Assembly: GCA_946185535.1 (NCBI GenBank)
Contig: CAMHJX010000019.1
Coordinates: 1 to 63,421 of the forward strand
DNA: 63,421 nucleotides
Reading direction: 5' to 3'
Source: an uncultured Bacteroidales bacterium
GTDB lineage: Bacteria; Bacteroidota; Bacteroidia; Bacteroidales; F082
Positions 16,440-25,652 of this stretch are shown piece by piece (positions within the stretch are counted from its first letter, which is position 1; every line of letters starts with the position of its first letter). The notes under the pieces were generated by a model, which searched no databases, was not told where the DNA came from, and was given only the letters and a program-made list of their open reading frames with translations. The position numbers and the translations under genes are program-made.

Positions 16440-16471
16440 GAGAGGCGGTCTCGTTTGCGGGACCGCCTCTC
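16440..16471. terminator. Hairpin terminator between convergent genes
   Basis: GAGAGGCGGTC (16440-16450) and GACCGCCTCTC (16461-16471) form a perfect 11-bp stem with a 10-nt loop. The T-tracts on either side are poor. It lies between the end of the second C25 protease and the end of the DUF4249 operon, so it may serve both directions. Confidence 0.65.
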
Positions 16472-16495
16472 TCATTTAGCATAGTTCATAAACTA

Positions 16496-17416
16496 CTATT
16501 CAAACATATTCTCATGATAAATGTTCTCGCCTTCAATGACCGAAGTGGCATTGAACCATCCTATGGCATTGCAATTGGAAAAAAGGTTGGAGAACACGGC
16601 TGGGAAGGCCCCCATGATAGGATTAACTCCTATGGCCAGCTTTTGACCCGCCAAGAAATACATGTAATCCTTTGAGATGCTGTAAAGCTTCACCCCTATC
16701 ACATCACCCTCGTGCAAATACGACTTGTTCATTATGCCAACTGGAACCTCTGCATTGTTTTTCAACATCTCAGGGCCGTTAAAATAATATCCGGCATAGC
16801 CTTCCATGGAAAACAGATTGAACAATCTGGATGGTCTGTTCTTGAAAAGCCTACCATTCAGATATAATTCCACTTGATAGATGATATTCTCATTAGAAAG
16901 GGTCTGAAAATAGGGGCACACACACACTGCTGCATTCTCATCGACAAAAGGCAAGCCTTCTTCGTTTCGCAAAGGCAGCAAACCCACTGAGTCAATGCCA
17001 GAAGCATTATTGGACATTTTTGTGTCTGCATATATATGGATAGGTGCGGTAAAAAGCGTGTTGTCTTCAGCATTGATTTCCAAATGATACCATCTGTTCT
17101 TAATCCCAGCCAACGAATCAGAGAGATAATGACCCGGCTTATTATCCTGCTCGTAAAACCAAATAGTATCATCATTGCGCGTCACATACACTTCTGCACC
17201 AGTAATCATCTCTTTACTATCCGTGCTATACAATTCCGAAGAATAGCTGAGTATTACCTCATGACGCTTACATTCATTCGTAATGGAACCTTCCACCACT
17301 GGCACCTTTCTTCCTTCAGGCAAATCCATCATGATATCCTCAGTGCAAGATGCCGTAATCAAGCCAAGGACAAGCATCAAACCAATATGTAATTTCCTAT
17401 TTACCATAATTCTCAA
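16496..17416 (-). CDS. DUF4249 family outer-membrane lipoprotein (2)
   Basis: A 306-residue lipoprotein. The signal peptide ends in a lipobox (GLITASC), making the Cys after it the lipidated residue, followed by TEDIMMDLPEGRKVPVVEGSIT, the family start. DUF4249 proteins are predicted beta-rich lipoproteins encoded next to TonB-dependent receptors and are thought to act as surface partners in uptake or signalling; the ligand is unknown. It starts directly after the stop of a paralogous DUF4249 gene and is third in the operon with the receptor. The two paralogues share layout (VIEG-type start, ITGAEVYVT, YFNGPEMLKNN) but are clearly diverged. Confidence 0.85.
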   Translation of the reverse strand: MRIMVNRKLHIGLMLVLGLITASCTEDIMMDLPEGRKVPVVEGSITNECKRHEVILSYSSELYSTDSKEMITGAEVYVTRNDDTIWFYEQDNKPGHYLSDSLAGIKNRWYHLEINAEDNTLFTAPIHIYADTKMSNNASGIDSVGLLPLRNEEGLPFVDENAAVCVCPYFQTLSNENIIYQVELYLNGRLFKNRPSRLFNLFSMEGYAGYYFNGPEMLKNNAEVPVGIMNKSYLHEGDVIGVKLYSISKDYMYFLAGQKLAIGVNPIMGAFPAVFSNLFSNCNAIGWFNATSVIEGENIYHENMFE

Positions 17417-18316
17417 TCATTTTTGAAAAACCGTTTCTGAAGACACGACAGATGCCGTAAAAAACCATCCAACACCCTTACCTTCAGGCTGGATATTGGT
17501 GCTCACATTGGCTGGCGCACCCAACAAGGGATTGCTACCCGACGAAATCAAAAGACTATAGAAATAATAATAATACTCTGGAGTGATACTATACAAATCT
17601 GCATGAATCCTATCTCCATCCCTCAGCTGTGATCTGCGAAAATAGGCAATAGGGATTTCTTTGTTGGATTGGAGCATTTCAGGACCATTCACATAATAGC
17701 CAGCGAATCCTCCTTGTGCAATCATCATGCGCATTTTCAAACTGTCAGTTAAAGAAGTGTCATTCTTCGAGATCATAGGCATATAAATGATATTGGGATC
17801 AGGAAGGCTTTGGAAATAAGGATAAAGCCACTCTATGGTATCCATGAAAAACGTTGAGGGCATTGTATCGTCCACCCCGTTGAAATGCTTCACCACCAAG
17901 CTGTCGATACTTTCCACATTTTCGGGTATTATGCTTTCTGCAAAAACCTGTTGAACAGTTCCATCGGGTTCGGGAATTTCAACACAAAGACGATACATAG
18001 TATTCTTTTTTCCTGCAACCGAATCAGTAAAATAATGGCCGATTTGCTCCGCATCCTCATAATAATAGGCTGTGTCCAAGCCATCGGTAACATACACAGT
18101 AGCACCACTCACCATACGTATTTCATTCCCATGGTAAAACTCTGACGTATAGCTTAATATGGCCTCATGATGCTTCAGTTGGTCAGTAAAATAAGCTTCC
18201 ACACCTATCATAGGTTCGCCTTTCTCCACGTCAATCACAATATCTTCCTTACACGAGGAAAATATCACGAAAGCAAAAAGTGCCATAATACCATGCAGCC
18301 TTTTCATCACAATCAA
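17417..18316 (-). CDS. DUF4249 family outer-membrane lipoprotein (1)
   Basis: A 299-residue lipoprotein with lipobox VIFSSC and then KEDIVIDVEKGEPMIGVEAYFTDQ. The middle carries VSGATVYVTDGLDTAYYYEDAE and the family motif YYVNGPEMLQSNKEIPIAYF. It overlaps the upstream TonB-dependent receptor stop by 4 nt (ATGA), so translation is coupled; a second ATG at 18305-18307 (MKRL) is an alternative start. With the receptor and the second DUF4249 gene it forms a three-gene operon. Likely role is an outer-membrane accessory lipoprotein of the receptor; substrate not known. Confidence 0.85.
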   Translation of the reverse strand: MIVMKRLHGIMALFAFVIFSSCKEDIVIDVEKGEPMIGVEAYFTDQLKHHEAILSYTSEFYHGNEIRMVSGATVYVTDGLDTAYYYEDAEQIGHYFTDSVAGKKNTMYRLCVEIPEPDGTVQQVFAESIIPENVESIDSLVVKHFNGVDDTMPSTFFMDTIEWLYPYFQSLPDPNIIYMPMISKNDTSLTDSLKMRMMIAQGGFAGYYVNGPEMLQSNKEIPIAYFRRSQLRDGDRIHADLYSITPEYYYYFYSLLISSGSNPLLGAPANVSTNIQPEGKGVGWFFTASVVSSETVFQK

Positions 18317-20658
18317 TATTTGAAGTTGTACGAAATGGAAGGCACGGCTGAAAACAGATACATGTTCTTCGTCTCGATGCTACCGTTTTTGCCTTGTTCG
18401 AAAGTAATTGCCCACGTGTTATGACGGGCATACGCATTGTATACCGAGACATTGATCTCGTGTTGCCAGCGGCGATTGTCAAGCTTGCCCAACTTGCAAG
18501 TGAACGACAAGTCGAGACGATGGTAATCAGGATAACGGCTTTCGTTGCGTTTGCCGTTATATACGGCGTAAGTCATGCCATTGAGGGTGTATTGACCGTA
18601 AGGGAAAGTCACTGGCTGCCCGGTATTGTAAATCCAGTTGGCTGCCAAGGTGATACGCGGATTAAGTTCATAGCTACCCACGATAACGATATTGTGAGGG
18701 CGGTCGTATGGGGAGCGATATTCCAATCCCTGACTGATTCCTTTGATAGTGCGGAACGTGCGTGAATAGGTGTAAGAAATCCACCCCGTAAACTTGCCTA
18801 CGTTTTTCCTGACGAGAAACTCAGCACCATACGAGCGACCTTTACCGACACGCAACTCACCGTCAATCAGGAGATAGCCGTAAGTGATGGCATTGTCCTT
18901 GAAGTCGATGACATTCTTCATGTTCTTATAATACAACTCAACCGAGGTCTCTATGGCATCGTTATCGAAATTACGGAAGTAGCCAAGGGCAAATTGGTCA
19001 CATTTCTGAGGCTTTACATTGGGACCTGTCGGGAACCACACATCGAAAGGCAATCCACCCGTTGCTGACGAAGCCACCTGGGCATATTGCACCGTGCGCG
19101 AATAGGAAGCTTTGACCGACGAATGCTCGTCCAACTGATACTTAGCTGCAAAGCGTGGTTCAGGATTGATAACCGTGTTAAACACCTCGCCCTTACCATA
19201 ATACAAAGTATCCGTAACAAGATAGACGACATCATCAAAGACAAACAATTCTTCTTCACCAATATTCTGGAAACACGACAATCTCATGCCTGCTCGGAAA
19301 GAAAGTCGTGGTGTAGGCGTGTAATCATGGGTGAAATATAAAGCATGTTCCAATCCTTTACGTGCCACTGACTTCGACTGATCAATTTGGAGATATTGTG
19401 AAAGCGCGCCACCTCTGTCATCGATTTCACCTTGTAGATAAGATTGTATACCAGTGGTAAGGCCAAACTTCGAATTATGCTTGTCGTTCCAATGCATAGC
19501 GAAGTCATAGTTGAGGCTGACCGCATCAGTGCCTGCCTTGATAGCAAAGTCGTAGGGGCTGTAATTCATGTCAATGTCATAGCGATATCGTGAACCTATC
19601 AAGGAAAGATTGGATACAAGACGGTCGGAAAAGATATGACTCCACCTAAGGGTAGCGCTACTGTTTCCATATCCCAAGCCTATCATTTGCTGCATCGAAA
19701 ATTGATCGTGGCCATTATATAAGGAAAGGAAAAGTCGGTCGTTCTTACCTAGTGTCTGCGTCACCTTGGCATTTATATCATAGAAATTAATCTTCGATTT
19801 GTTGAGGTCTTCGCCCAAGAATGGGAGGACAAGACCTGCATATGTCCTACGACCCGCCAACATCACTGAGGTCTTATGATCAAAGAGTGGGGATTCGAGC
19901 ATCAAATGGCTCGTCACCAATCCAATACCACCTTGGATTCCAAAACGTTTCGGCATCTCATCTTTCACTGAAACATCGAGGACAGAGGACAGACGGCCAC
20001 CAAAATAAGCGGGAATATCACCTTTGTATAATGTGGCATCTTTCACCACATCGTTGTTGAACACCGAAAAAAAGCCCAAAAAATGCGAAGCATTGTAAAT
20101 TGGGGCACCGTCAAGAAGAATAAGGTTTTGGTCGGTGGCACCGCCACGCACGCTGAAACCCGACGACCCTTCTGAAGCCGATTGCACACCTGGCAACAAT
20201 GTGATGGACTTGATGACGTCCACCTCACCCATCAAAGCAGGAATCTTCTTGATGGTAATCATGTCGAGGGTCTGGACGCTCATCGACATGGCCGTCACGT
20301 TGCGATCCTTGCGCTCACTGGTGACTTGCACCTCAGAGAGCTTTTCCGATTCGGGTTGCAACTTGATATTGACAGTAATAGGCTTAGCTCCTATGTTTAC
20401 ATTTTTGTAAAGTGTAGTATAGCCGATGTAGGAAATGCGCAAAGAATGCTCTCCTACAGGCAAATCCAATTCATAATGGCCTTTTTCGTCGGTCGTTGTA
20501 CCCACTTGTAATTTTTCCTCATAAATGGAAACGCCAATCAAAGTCCCATTGGTCTCGGCATCCTTTATAATGCCAACAACTTGACCTTTTTGTTGAGCAA
20601 ACAAGTTGATTACCAAGCTAAAAAGGCAAATCAATAACAATACTAATCTTCGATGCAT
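18313..20658 (-). CDS. TonB-dependent receptor with CarboxypepD-reg-like domain
   Basis: A 781-residue outer-membrane protein. Signal peptide MHRRLVLLLICLFSLVINLFAQ, then a CarboxypepD_reg-like beta-sandwich (about 25-110; GQVVGIIKDAETNGTLIGVS, DEKGHYELDLPVGEHSLRISY), the plug domain (about 120-230; SGFSVRGGATDQNLILLDGAPI) and a beta barrel to the C-terminus ending in an aromatic-rich strand (SISYNFKY). The start at 20656-20658 was chosen because the -7 element at 20681-20688 lies downstream of the longer ORF start. It imports an unknown substrate with TonB energy, together with two coupled DUF4249 lipoproteins. At about 780 residues it is smaller than SusC-type receptors and has no SusD partner. 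Confidence 0.9.
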   Translation of the reverse strand: MHRRLVLLLICLFSLVINLFAQQKGQVVGIIKDAETNGTLIGVSIYEEKLQVGTTTDEKGHYELDLPVGEHSLRISYIGYTTLYKNVNIGAKPITVNIKLQPESEKLSEVQVTSERKDRNVTAMSMSVQTLDMITIKKIPALMGEVDVIKSITLLPGVQSASEGSSGFSVRGGATDQNLILLDGAPIYNASHFLGFFSVFNNDVVKDATLYKGDIPAYFGGRLSSVLDVSVKDEMPKRFGIQGGIGLVTSHLMLESPLFDHKTSVMLAGRRTYAGLVLPFLGEDLNKSKINFYDINAKVTQTLGKNDRLFLSLYNGHDQFSMQQMIGLGYGNSSATLRWSHIFSDRLVSNLSLIGSRYRYDIDMNYSPYDFAIKAGTDAVSLNYDFAMHWNDKHNSKFGLTTGIQSYLQGEIDDRGGALSQYLQIDQSKSVARKGLEHALYFTHDYTPTPRLSFRAGMRLSCFQNIGEEELFVFDDVVYLVTDTLYYGKGEVFNTVINPEPRFAAKYQLDEHSSVKASYSRTVQYAQVASSATGGLPFDVWFPTGPNVKPQKCDQFALGYFRNFDNDAIETSVELYYKNMKNVIDFKDNAITYGYLLIDGELRVGKGRSYGAEFLVRKNVGKFTGWISYTYSRTFRTIKGISQGLEYRSPYDRPHNIVIVGSYELNPRITLAANWIYNTGQPVTFPYGQYTLNGMTYAVYNGKRNESRYPDYHRLDLSFTCKLGKLDNRRWQHEINVSVYNAYARHNTWAITFEQGKNGSIETKNMYLFSAVPSISYNFKY

Positions 20659-20680
20659 TTTAATTCCGATAAAATTTGTG

Positions 20681-20688
20681 CAAAAATA
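20681..20688 (-). promoter_or_regulatory. -7 promoter element for the receptor/DUF4249 operon
   Basis: TATTTTTGC on the minus strand, 22 nt before the ATG at 20658; matches TAnnTTTG. It sits at the 3' end of the yjjG-like gene. Confidence 0.6.
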
Positions 20689-20698
20689 CAAAACTAAA

Positions 20699-21394
20699 TT
20701 AAAGTAACTCTTTTATTTTCAACAAATCGTACACCGCAAAAGTAGATTTTCCCTCTACTTCTTCTCTTTTCAGGTTCAAGAAAACCGTATCCATTCCAAT
20801 CGCACGGGCGCCATCAATGTCGACGGCCATCTCATCACCAATCATGAGACTCTCTCCAACAATGGCATGAGCCTTGCGCAAAGCATAATAGAAAATCTCT
20901 GGATTGGGCTTTTTCACCCCGGCTTCCTCCGAAACGGTCAAAGTCTCAAAAAAAGGCTCCAAGCCTGAACCGTTCAACTTGGTGTGCTGAACTTCTTGGA
21001 AGCCATTGGTAATCAGATGCAAATGGTAGTTTGGCTTCAAATACTCCAGCAATTCCATTGTGCCTGGAACCAACCTGACGATGCGTGGTGACCAATACAC
21101 ATAGTCCTCACTGAGATGATCGGCCAAATCAGTGTCGTTAATGCCGTAATGTTCCAAAGGCAATACGAAGCGGGTGCGATTCAAATCCTCTTTTGTAATT
21201 TTGTCCTCACGGTAAAGTTCCCAAAGACGCTCATTCAGTGGATGATACACTTCATGAAACTCATGCGCACTTGGAATGCCAAGGTTTTTCAAGTTATACT
21301 TCTCATAGATGCGTTCAAAGGCCACTTCAGCGGCAGCATCAAAATCCCACAACGTACGGTCGAGGTCAAAGAAAATATGTTTGTAATGCTTCAT
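20699..21394 (-). CDS. yjjG: YjjG-family HAD nucleotidase
   Basis: A 231-residue haloacid dehalogenase phosphatase. Motif I is FFDLDRTLWDF (nucleophile and acid Asp), motif II TNGF, motif III KKPNPEIF (Lys) and motif IV GDEMAVDIDGA. The cap insert after motif I places it in subfamily I, like YjjG, which removes phosphate from non-canonical pyrimidine nucleotides. The start at 21392-21394 was chosen because it overlaps the stop of the upstream methyltransferase (ATGA), giving tight coupling. A further 8 residues upstream are possible but less likely. Confidence 0.85.
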   Translation of the reverse strand: MKHYKHIFFDLDRTLWDFDAAAEVAFERIYEKYNLKNLGIPSAHEFHEVYHPLNERLWELYREDKITKEDLNRTRFVLPLEHYGINDTDLADHLSEDYVYWSPRIVRLVPGTMELLEYLKPNYHLHLITNGFQEVQHTKLNGSGLEPFFETLTVSEEAGVKKPNPEIFYYALRKAHAIVGESLMIGDEMAVDIDGARAIGMDTVFLNLKREEVEGKSTFAVYDLLKIKELL

Positions 21395-21912
21395 CTTTCT
21401 CGCATTTGCCGTTGCCATTCAAACAATGCCACCGCAGCGGCATGGCTGACGTTGAGCGAACGGGTTGGACCAGGCACGGGAATATAGATCACCATGTCAC
21501 ATTGACTAAGCAAATCTTCACTTAGTCCATGGCTCTCGCTTCCAACAATAAAAGCTACATTCTCAGGAAGTTTAGTATCATAAATGCAAGTGGCATTATC
21601 GGCAGTCTCAATGGCGACGATGGCCTTGTCTTCCGGAATGATTTTGCGCAAATCACTCTCTTCACTAAAGTACCAATGAATGTTATCACGGCTTGAAGCA
21701 GCAGCACGACGCACTTTACCAAGACGATGTTCTTCTTCCCTACCCAAAAAGCAAACTTCGTTGGCACCGATGTTATCGGCCAAACGTATCAATGCACCCA
21801 TATTGTCAGGTGTCAGCAAATGGTCAGCTATTAGGATAGGATGCGGCACTCGATTATACAGTTTTTCAGGAGCGAGCTCTCCAAACAAATCATTGGATTT
21901 CAAATAGGCCAT
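21391..21912 (-). CDS. TrmH/SpoU family RNA 2'-O-methyltransferase
   Basis: A 173-residue SPOUT-class methyltransferase. The knot motifs are visible: PDNMGALIRLADNIGANEVCFLG (motif 1, near 35-57), VAFIVGSESHGLSEDLLSQCD (motif 2, near 118-138) and VPGPTRSLNVSHAAAVALFEW (motif 3). It should transfer a methyl group from S-adenosylmethionine to a ribose 2'-OH in tRNA or rRNA; the target cannot be told. It lacks the extra N-terminal substrate-binding domain of RlmB-type members. It lies 11 nt after the third C25 protease and overlaps the phosphatase by 4 nt. Confidence 0.87.
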   Translation of the reverse strand: MAYLKSNDLFGELAPEKLYNRVPHPILIADHLLTPDNMGALIRLADNIGANEVCFLGREEEHRLGKVRRAAASSRDNIHWYFSEESDLRKIIPEDKAIVAIETADNATCIYDTKLPENVAFIVGSESHGLSEDLLSQCDMVIYIPVPGPTRSLNVSHAAAVALFEWQRQMRER

Positions 21913-21923
21913 GACCTGCCAAG

Positions 21924-24900
21924 TTATTGAACGATGATTTTCTTAGTATAAACTTTTGTCTCCGTGGCAACGAACAAGATATACACACCTTGCGGCAATG
22001 CACGACAATCTATCTGAGTGTTGCCTTCACTTTCACCGAACCATATTTGATGCCCAACACTGTTGAAAAGCCTATAGCTAAACGGCTGTTCGTAGCTGAT
22101 ATTCAAATAGTCACGCACAGGATTAGGATACAGGCGAAGCGTATTCTCAATGCTATCAATTCCAAGCATAGTAATCTCCACCGTGGCAAAGGCTGGTATA
22201 GATTGCAAGCCCTCACTGCTGATAGTCGTAACGCTATAAGTGTATGAACCCAGATTAAGCCATTCTGAAAACGTCGTTTCATGTTGCATGGCTATGGGCG
22301 TTCCATTGCGCCTAATGAGGTAGTCATCCGTCGGGTTTTGCATTGGCCAAGTTAAAGTCACTTCGTTTTCAACTACTTGGGCTTCCAACTCAAATGCCGG
22401 CAACATCGAGAATGTATGGGAAGCAGGGAACTGTACATCGTCAATCCAACAGCAGTCATCACCATAACTTCCACTACCATTCTTCATATAAATCCACCTA
22501 AACCTGTGCACGCCAGCGGACACTGGGAAAGATGCATGACTCCAATCCGTCTCGCCTGACCAAACATCCTTGGTCTCATTGTCAATATAGAAAGTCAGCT
22601 TGTCCTTGTCACCTTCGGAGCTGGTTTTTAAGAAGAAACTGATTTCGCCGTCTTCGACGACTATCACTTTCACTTGGAGTGAACTGAGATTGTTATCACT
22701 AATGGCTCCCGAGCGTGCACTATAGGTTCCCGAATGAGCAGTACTACTATCGATATACCATGATGAGCTGCCAAGACTTTCCCACTCAAAAGCACCGAAA
22801 TCTCCGGTCTCAAAAGATTCATTGATAGGGCCAATGTTTAGGAACTTAGTGCCGCTGTATGAAAATGGCGCAGCATCTAGAGCGTAAAACACCTCAAAAT
22901 TCGATCCATTGGGAATATTCGAGGAACAGTTAAAGGAGGCCAACACAATCGCATCTCCTCCTGATAAGATCTCTCCAAAATCGTGAGCAATAGGATTGAA
23001 AACCAATTCAGTAGAGCTGCTATACAACTCTATCTTAACATTACGGGCAGCTGAAGAACCTGTATTTCTGACTCCGACCACCAGATTCCCAATTTCGCCA
23101 GGATAGGGGGTATTCATGGGCCTAAACTCTGAAACGACGAGAGATGGCGCATGCAAAGTCACACGAAAACGGCTGGTCCAGATGTCGGTACCATCAGTGC
23201 AAGTGATTACAAATTCAGCTTGGCTACCATCAGAAATTGCTTCGTTTACTGCGATTTCAAATGCATTGGCAATAGTATAATGCTCCAAAGAGGCAACATA
23301 TGGAATGCTAGCATTACCATGAACGACTTCCACCAAGGGAGAATCGGTACTGAGCATGGCCTGTACATTTGAGGCATCAGCGTTTCCAATGTTTTTGATG
23401 GTCACGTTAATGCCAACCGTATCCCCATAGTCAGCTTGGCTGTCTTCGTCATTGACGAGAAAACTATCGTAGGTAAGATAAGCTCCGTTGCTAGGAATAA
23501 CTGCAATATCGCGAACTTCTGTAACTCTGTTATAAGCGGTCACCACAAGTTGCAAATTACCAACTTCAGTTGGACTGACGAAACTAAGTGTGCCTTCACC
23601 GTTAACAATAGGAGTGCAAGCAAGCACTTCTCCATTATTTGAAAGGGTGGCAATGGCATAGTCTGCATCAGCGGTAACGAAGAGTTCGGTTTGTCCAAGA
23701 AAAACAACATCTGGTTGGCAGCTGACATTAAGGTCAGTAGGAGCTTTTGTACGCAGCAACAGGCTTGGGTCGCCAAAGAGAATCCAAGTATTGTGGGTCT
23801 TGCCTTGGTCGGAAGGATGCATGTCAAGGATTCTCATATTGCCATTAAGTGAGGCACCGCCAAAGGTATGGTGAAACCGGTCAGCCGAACGCCATTCACA
23901 AAGAATGTCCACCATTTCATCCTGACCCGTCATAGGCGGTTGCCAAGGTTGGGAGGTCCAACTGAACATGCCACCAATGGCACCTGTAGGTACACCCGTA
24001 ACATTGTTGGTGGCACGCAACCATGCCTCAGCAAAACAATTCACATCAAACTGACCATTGTAGCATGCCGTTGACCAGATGAATGGCAATTTATAGTCAT
24101 TGGTCAGCCTATTCACGTGAAAAGTGCCAAAACCGCCGACGGACCAACCCGTTGTGGAACCATGATTGCAATAATTGCAAATGCCCACACCCTCGTTGAA
24201 GTTTTGGCTCAACATGGACGAATTGGTGCCTGCACCTACACCATTATAATGTTGCGAAACCTCAGTGTAGGTGTAATGCATCAATGTGTCACGGATAAAA
24301 TCAACATGTTGGTAATCAGCCTCGCCACCATTATGTCCATTGCCTGCGCCTTCCACAGAGCCAATGCCAATGCCTTTACCCAACCAGTCGGCATCAGCGG
24401 TGATGTCGCGCTCATAGTAAATCACTTTAGCCACTTGATTCTGAACATGGGTTACGTTCTCTGCCGAAAAACGGCCAACAAAAACCTCTGGATAATAGTC
24501 ATTGCCTTCCAATTGACCGAACCAAATATCGGAAGCACCGTCGTTCATGGCTCTTGGCGTGATTTGATTGTAGTCACCTACAAGAAGCACATAGCAAAGG
24601 TTCTCGTTAGGATTATTGTAATGGCTGAGGATGAAAGACTTGATCTGATCCGTATTGTTACCGCCAATGTCGGAAAGGCTGACCAAGGTCGTTGGGCGGC
24701 CCGACTCGTTTTTCCAAGCCACAAAAGGCTGCATGGCATCAAGAAACTCGGGAGGACAAATGACCAACATCTCACCCTCATCGGGGATAAAGTTGTATTT
24801 TGCTGCCCGTTCCCGATAGTTGACGAAACGATGCTGATACATGGCGTTGGCTTCAGCTGTCATTCTCGTTTGGCTTGACTTGCGGCTCAGTTTGGGATTG

Positions 24901-25499
24901 CTGCCGTTTTCGCCCATCTTGCGCATCTCGAGTGTCAGTTGGGTGTAAACTCTAAGGGTTTTCGTGATGGGATTGTAGGCAAAAGGATAGACCAAAATGT
25001 TCTGTCCACGAAAGTCGCGGAGAATGTAAGGCTTATCCAATTGTGCCTGAAAACCAGGGAAGAAGCGATTTCGTTCATATGCATCGCCATAGCGGAATGG
25101 CACTTCATCGGGATTGATCTCGCGGCTGAGATTGCCTTTGGACGGTGCGATCTCGATGCCTTCAAAGTCTTGGTATTTAGCCTCCTTGACTTGGACTTCC
25201 ATCGCGGCCAAGTCGTCGATGAGCACGGGGATGGCATAAAGTGGAAGGTCGGGCGAGCCTTCCTCGAGTATCGAAGCCATCTTAGGCACCTTGATGATGT
25301 ATTGCAAGCCTTTTGGTGTGTTGACTTCTTCCTTAAAGAAACCACCCAAGGCAAAATTCAATTCTGTTTTCTGCTCTGTGTCAGAAATCATTTTGACCTT
25401 GGGAGCGATGGGAGTCTGTTGGGGACAGCCCACCCATTTCTGTGCAAGCAAGTTGATGGATGCTAGACAGATGACAAGAAACAGCAATCCTTTTTTCAT
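21924..25499 (-). CDS. Gingipain-like C25 cysteine peptidase with T9SS sorting domain (3)
   Basis: A 1191-residue secreted protein. Signal peptide MKKGLLFLVICLASINLLAQ, propeptide-like region, C25 domain (about 240-590), CARDB/Ig-like modules, a jelly-roll-like module (about 930-1040; ESFETGDFGAFEWESLGSSSW, typical of MAM-like or carbohydrate-binding folds in T9SS cargo) and a type A sorting domain (LRLYPNPVRDYLNISYEQ). The catalytic pair is in CNHGSTTGW and STACYNGQF, 33 residues apart. The first two thirds resemble protease 2; the C-terminal third does not share its DSYGDGWNG module. Followed after 11 nt by the TrmH-family gene. Confidence 0.9.
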   Translation of the reverse strand: MKKGLLFLVICLASINLLAQKWVGCPQQTPIAPKVKMISDTEQKTELNFALGGFFKEEVNTPKGLQYIIKVPKMASILEEGSPDLPLYAIPVLIDDLAAMEVQVKEAKYQDFEGIEIAPSKGNLSREINPDEVPFRYGDAYERNRFFPGFQAQLDKPYILRDFRGQNILVYPFAYNPITKTLRVYTQLTLEMRKMGENGSNPKLSRKSSQTRMTAEANAMYQHRFVNYRERAAKYNFIPDEGEMLVICPPEFLDAMQPFVAWKNESGRPTTLVSLSDIGGNNTDQIKSFILSHYNNPNENLCYVLLVGDYNQITPRAMNDGASDIWFGQLEGNDYYPEVFVGRFSAENVTHVQNQVAKVIYYERDITADADWLGKGIGIGSVEGAGNGHNGGEADYQHVDFIRDTLMHYTYTEVSQHYNGVGAGTNSSMLSQNFNEGVGICNYCNHGSTTGWSVGGFGTFHVNRLTNDYKLPFIWSTACYNGQFDVNCFAEAWLRATNNVTGVPTGAIGGMFSWTSQPWQPPMTGQDEMVDILCEWRSADRFHHTFGGASLNGNMRILDMHPSDQGKTHNTWILFGDPSLLLRTKAPTDLNVSCQPDVVFLGQTELFVTADADYAIATLSNNGEVLACTPIVNGEGTLSFVSPTEVGNLQLVVTAYNRVTEVRDIAVIPSNGAYLTYDSFLVNDEDSQADYGDTVGINVTIKNIGNADASNVQAMLSTDSPLVEVVHGNASIPYVASLEHYTIANAFEIAVNEAISDGSQAEFVITCTDGTDIWTSRFRVTLHAPSLVVSEFRPMNTPYPGEIGNLVVGVRNTGSSAARNVKIELYSSSTELVFNPIAHDFGEILSGGDAIVLASFNCSSNIPNGSNFEVFYALDAAPFSYSGTKFLNIGPINESFETGDFGAFEWESLGSSSWYIDSSTAHSGTYSARSGAISDNNLSSLQVKVIVVEDGEISFFLKTSSEGDKDKLTFYIDNETKDVWSGETDWSHASFPVSAGVHRFRWIYMKNGSGSYGDDCCWIDDVQFPASHTFSMLPAFELEAQVVENEVTLTWPMQNPTDDYLIRRNGTPIAMQHETTFSEWLNLGSYTYSVTTISSEGLQSIPAFATVEITMLGIDSIENTLRLYPNPVRDYLNISYEQPFSYRLFNSVGHQIWFGESEGNTQIDCRALPQGVYILFVATETKVYTKKIIVQ

Positions 25500-25518
25500 T
25501 TCTCGAATGTATTTTGCG

Positions 25519-25526
25519 CAAAAATA
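25519..25526 (-). promoter_or_regulatory. -7 promoter element for the third C25 protease
   Basis: TATTTTTGC on the minus strand, 19 nt before the ATG at 25499. Confidence 0.55.
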
Positions 25527-25569
25527 AGACTTTTTTGCCGTTCGAATGCACTTGGAAAGAATAATTGGC

Positions 25570-25611
25570 GTAAAATAACAACAAACGGACTCCCAAAAGG
25601 AAGCCCGTTTG
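25570..25611 (-). terminator. Terminator at the end of the dcw cluster (after ftsZ)
   Basis: Minus-strand stem CAAACGGGCTTCC (25611-25599), loop TTTT, GGGAGTCCGTTTG (25594-25582), 11 of 13 pairs Watson-Crick, followed by TTGTTATTTTA. Confidence 0.7.
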
Positions 25612-25652
25612 CCTCGTCGGATCTCAAATAGTCTGTAACGATAAGTTATAAA

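Noticed and set aside
24117-24878. A 253-residue plus-strand frame opposite the third C25 protease
   Set aside because: Antisense shadow with no family features.
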